From Crocinitomicaceae bacterium (GTDB lineage Bacteria; Bacteroidota; Bacteroidia; Flavobacteriales_D; Crocinitomicaceae): a stretch of 8,340 nucleotides of DNA. The stretch covers positions 1 to 8,340 of the forward strand of contig JAHEMP010000089.1 of the NCBI GenBank assembly GCA_024643585.1. The letters are read 5' to 3'. Positions 6,316 to 8,340 of the stretch are shown here, piece by piece; position 1 is the first letter of the stretch; every line of letters starts with the position of its first letter. The position numbers were made by a program, and so were the translations under genes. The notes beneath the pieces are model-generated. The model saw only the letters and a list, made by a program, of their open reading frames with translations. It had not been told where the DNA came from and did no database searches.

Positions 6316-7746
6316 TTGCAAATAAACGAAGTTTTGATAGCAAATAAGTCCAATGAGGTCGAAATACAGCGACAAAAGATAAAAAATGGTAATCCACCTC
6401 TAGAATTGGTTGGACCTTGCCGTATTGAGGAGGGAATACTCAAATTTTCACCTACTGAGATGAATGACTTGATTACTAAAGCTTTGAATAGTAGAAAGTC
6501 GATTTCTTTTTTTATTCCGGCCTCGGGTTCAGGATCAAGAATGTTTCAATTTTTGCATAATTATTTAACCAATCCAACGGAGGAAAACTCAGCTATGGTT
6601 GAGCAATTCTTCAATAGCATGGATAAATTGGCTTTTTACACTATTTTGCCTATTTCGATGCGTAAAAAATTGGAAAAGGGGGATTATGATCTGAAAGAAA
6701 TCTCCGATTTTATTATCGGTGAAAATGGTCTGGGTTTGGGAATTCTTCCAAAAGGATTGATTCCTTTTCATAAAATGGGTCAATTCGCTCTTAATCCATT
6801 TCAGGATCAAATTTTACAAGGTGAAAATGTTCACCCAGAGGTAAAAATGTTTCATTTTACGATTCAGAAAGTTTTTGAGAGCAAAGTAAAGGAAAGCATT
6901 GAAAATTTACGAAAATTCACTGGACCTGGGAAACCAATTTATTTTTCGGAGCAAAATCCGGATAGCGATTCTTTAGCATTTGACGATAAATTGAATTTGG
7001 TGGAAGTGAATGGCGAAATCTTGCATAGACCTTCAGGACATGGCGCCTTGCTTGAAAATTTAAATACAATTCAGGAGGACATAATACTGATAAAAAACAT
7101 TGATAATCTTCAACATTTCGATTATTCAGAAAATGCAAGCCAAAACTGGCAATTAATTATTGGTTTATTAGATGAGGTAAAGACGAAAATAGATGAGTTA
7201 TTAGAGAACTTTTCAAAAGAACTTTTCATTGAATTAAATGATAAATATCAATTGTTCAATTCAAATGAAGCCGAGAAGTGGTCCAATGAAAAAATAATAA
7301 ACTATTTGAACAGACCTATTCGTGTATGCGGAATGGTCCGAAATATGGGCCAAACTGGAGGAGGTCCCTATTGGGTGAATGGGCAAGGCTGCACGAGCAA
7401 ACAAATTGTAGAGAAATCTCAAATAGCTTCAACCGACTCACAACAGTCACTAATGATAAAAAGCACTCATTTTAATCCTGTAATGATGGCCTTATCGACA
7501 AGAGATAAAGATGGGAATAAATATGATTTGAAAGACTTTGTGGACGATGAAAAGTACTTTATTGTTGAAAAAGATCACAAAGGGAAGAAAATTAAATATT
7601 GTGAATTACCCGGACTTTGGAATGGATCTATGGCAAACTGGAATACTTTGTTCGTTGAAATTCCGAACAAGGTATTCAGCCCAGTAAAAACAATGTTGGA
7701 TTTATTGTTGCCTGCTCATCAATCAAAGCGAAATGACTATGAATGA
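6316..7746 (+). CDS. DUF4301 family protein (TTG start)
   Basis: This 476-residue protein belongs to DUF4301, a Bacteroidota family. Key motifs are FFIPASGSGSRMFQFL (about 65-80), IPFHKMG (about 149-155), HFTIQKVFE (about 180-188), LHRPSGHGALLENLN (about 236-250), MVRNMGQTGGGPYWVN (about 340-355) and STHFNPVMM (about 383-391). The first resembles the G-x-G-T-R-M nucleotide loop of sugar nucleotidyltransferases, and RPSGHGALLEN resembles a uridylyltransferase substrate loop, so a nucleotidyltransferase-like fold is inferred; no reaction is established. The first in-frame ATG is residue 49, which would cut off a region (EIQRQKIKNGNPPLELVGP) that belongs to the family. The only upstream start candidates after the stop at 6289-6291 are TTG at 6316 or non-standard ATA/ATC, so TTG is chosen. 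It overlaps the next gene and is preceded by a promoter-like site at 6272-6300. Confidence 0.88.
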   Translation: MQINEVLIANKSNEVEIQRQKIKNGNPPLELVGPCRIEEGILKFSPTEMNDLITKALNSRKSISFFIPASGSGSRMFQFLHNYLTNPTEENSAMVEQFFNSMDKLAFYTILPISMRKKLEKGDYDLKEISDFIIGENGLGLGILPKGLIPFHKMGQFALNPFQDQILQGENVHPEVKMFHFTIQKVFESKVKESIENLRKFTGPGKPIYFSEQNPDSDSLAFDDKLNLVEVNGEILHRPSGHGALLENLNTIQEDIILIKNIDNLQHFDYSENASQNWQLIIGLLDEVKTKIDELLENFSKELFIELNDKYQLFNSNEAEKWSNEKIINYLNRPIRVCGMVRNMGQTGGGPYWVNGQGCTSKQIVEKSQIASTDSQQSLMIKSTHFNPVMMALSTRDKDGNKYDLKDFVDDEKYFIVEKDHKGKKIKYCELPGLWNGSMANWNTLFVEIPNKVFSPVKTMLDLLLPAHQSKRNDYE

Positions 7747-8110
7747 TAAAATTACATTGGTAATAGGTGCCTCTGAAAATCAAGAGCGATACTCGAATAA
7801 AGCTATTCGATCCTTACGCGCTCATGGGCACATAGTAAAGGCTTTTGGACAAAAAAAAGGAGAAGTGGAAGGTGTTCTATTCGAAACAGAAAAAATTGCT
7901 TTTGAGAATATTGATACAGTTACCCTCTATGTTGGTCCTCAAAACCAATTGGATTTGATGGATTATATAATTGATACTATAAAACCAAGACGAATTATAT
8001 TTAACCCTGGGACTGAAAACTCAATCTTCATATCTAAGGCGGAAAAAGCAGGGATTTTTTGTGAAATAGCCTGTACGCTGGTTTTATTGTCTATAAATCA
8101 ATACGATTAG
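7733..8110 (+). CDS. CoA-binding (CoA_binding_2/YccU-type) Rossmann protein
   Basis: The 125-residue protein has the length and motifs of the single-domain CoA_binding_2 family. TLVIGASENQERYSNKAIRS (8-27) is the nucleotide loop and first helix, HIVKAFGQKKGEVEGV (33-48) the second strand, TVTLYVGPQN (62-71) a third strand, and PRRIIFNPGTEN (84-95) a fourth. EIACTLVLLS (111-120) is the conserved end. The family binds CoA in some structures; no catalytic activity is known for most members. The first ATG (7733) overlaps the DUF4301 stop by 14 bases and a second in-frame ATG at 7739 by 8 bases, and the second gives MNDKITLVIG, which is equally plausible. Either way the overlap suggests translational coupling. 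The stop abuts the stop of the minus-strand DUF58 gene with no gap. Confidence 0.88.
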   Translation: MTMNDKITLVIGASENQERYSNKAIRSLRAHGHIVKAFGQKKGEVEGVLFETEKIAFENIDTVTLYVGPQNQLDLMDYIIDTIKPRRIIFNPGTENSIFISKAEKAGIFCEIACTLVLLSINQYD

Positions 8111-8340
8111 TTACATCATTTTAGATCTCTTAATGAGATATTTGAGCAAAATTTGTTCGTAACCTTCATCAATATCGGCAGGCATAAAATCAATTCGATT
8201 TTGAATAGCCCTCAATTCAATTTCTTTAAAATATGCCTGTATTTCTAATTTGTATTTTTCCTTTATTTCGGCTGGTTGGAGGCGCATTTTCTCGCCTGTT
8301 TCCATATCGACAAATGTATAGGGTCTATTTTCCAGATTGA
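8111..8340 (-). CDS. DUF58 domain protein, C-terminal end (partial at the window edge)
   Basis: Seventy-five complete codons at the C-terminus are visible on the minus strand; the frame stays open to the last base, so the rest of the gene lies beyond 8340. The visible sequence includes LENRPYTFVDMETGEKMRL, a long helix with YFKEIELRAIQNRIDF, and the end DEGYEQILLKYLIKRSKMM. This matches the C-terminus of DUF58 proteins, where a 'DxETG' hairpin precedes a helix and an 'R-x-D-F/Y...L..YL.KR' ending. DUF58 proteins typically sit with a MoxR-type AAA ATPase and von Willebrand (Bat-type) proteins, which would be expected further along the minus strand upstream of this gene; that cannot be seen here. 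The Met at 8305 is internal, not the start. Confidence 0.8.
   Translation of the reverse strand, partial: NLENRPYTFVDMETGEKMRLQPAEIKEKYKLEIQAYFKEIELRAIQNRIDFMPADIDEGYEQILLKYLIKRSKMM

Noticed and set aside
6315..6443. N-terminal extension of the methyltransferase to an ATG at 6443
   Set aside because: The extra 43 residues are the antisense of the DUF4301 N-terminus, lack any family-like pattern, and the ATG at 6314 gives the expected length and beginning.
3143..7858. Eight-base homopolymers: T8 at 3143-3150, T8 at 6104-6111, A8 at 7851-7858
   Set aside because: They could cause slippage, and the first lies in a signal peptide, but runs of this length are expected in AT-rich coding DNA and all three sit in ordinary Phe or Lys codons of intact genes.
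8125..8139. ATCTC-TTAAT-GAGAT hairpin just after the CoA-binding gene
   Set aside because: A five-base stem with mostly AT content and no adjacent T run is too weak for a terminator, and it is inside DUF58 coding sequence.
1..8340. CRISPR arrays, insertion sequences, tRNA genes, phage or defence genes
   Set aside because: No direct repeat arrays, terminal inverted repeats, transposase motifs, tRNA-like folds or nuclease/helicase domains were recognised; coding sequence fills nearly all of the window.

Overview
The window is AT-rich, gene-dense DNA that most likely comes from a Bacteroidota bacterium, probably Flavobacteriales near Fluviicola/Crocinitomicaceae. The clues are the protein families (DUF4301, a Bacteroidota-type class I methyltransferase with a conserved N-terminal stretch, a SPOR-like duplicated envelope protein, a DUF58 C-terminus), the lack of Shine-Dalgarno sequences before the start codons, and one promoter-like site of the Bacteroidota TTG / TAnnTTTG type. 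The taxonomic placement is inference; no marker gene is present.

Layout. (1) 1-2808, +: the C-terminal 935 residues of a large protein whose start lies upstream. It has a long charged coiled-coil region, two tandem 77-residue SPOR-like modules, and a C-terminal domain of unknown function. (2) 2812-3060, -: an 82-residue conserved-looking small protein, convergent with the first gene. (3) 3113-5568, +: a tight three-gene unit of a secreted helical-repeat protein, an ECF sigma factor, and a single-pass membrane protein that is probably the anti-sigma factor. (4) 5574-6314, -: a SAM-dependent methyltransferase. (5) 6316-8110, +: a DUF4301 protein starting at TTG, followed by an overlapping CoA-binding-type Rossmann protein. 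Its start codon is one base from that of the divergent methyltransferase. (6) 8111-8340, -: the C-terminus of a DUF58 protein running off the window.

Working together. The sigma/anti-sigma pair and the secreted protein look like an envelope-signalling unit, with the secreted protein as possible sensor partner or regulated output. DUF4301 and the CoA-binding protein are probably translationally coupled and may share a metabolic role. The other genes have no evident functional link to their neighbours. Non-coding space is very small: all three convergent gene pairs are separated by 0-5 bases, and the largest intergenic gap is 52 bases. No tRNA, rRNA, CRISPR array, insertion sequence or phage gene was seen. 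The window looks like ordinary chromosomal core with several poorly characterised proteins. I do not see a convincing new defence or mobile system.
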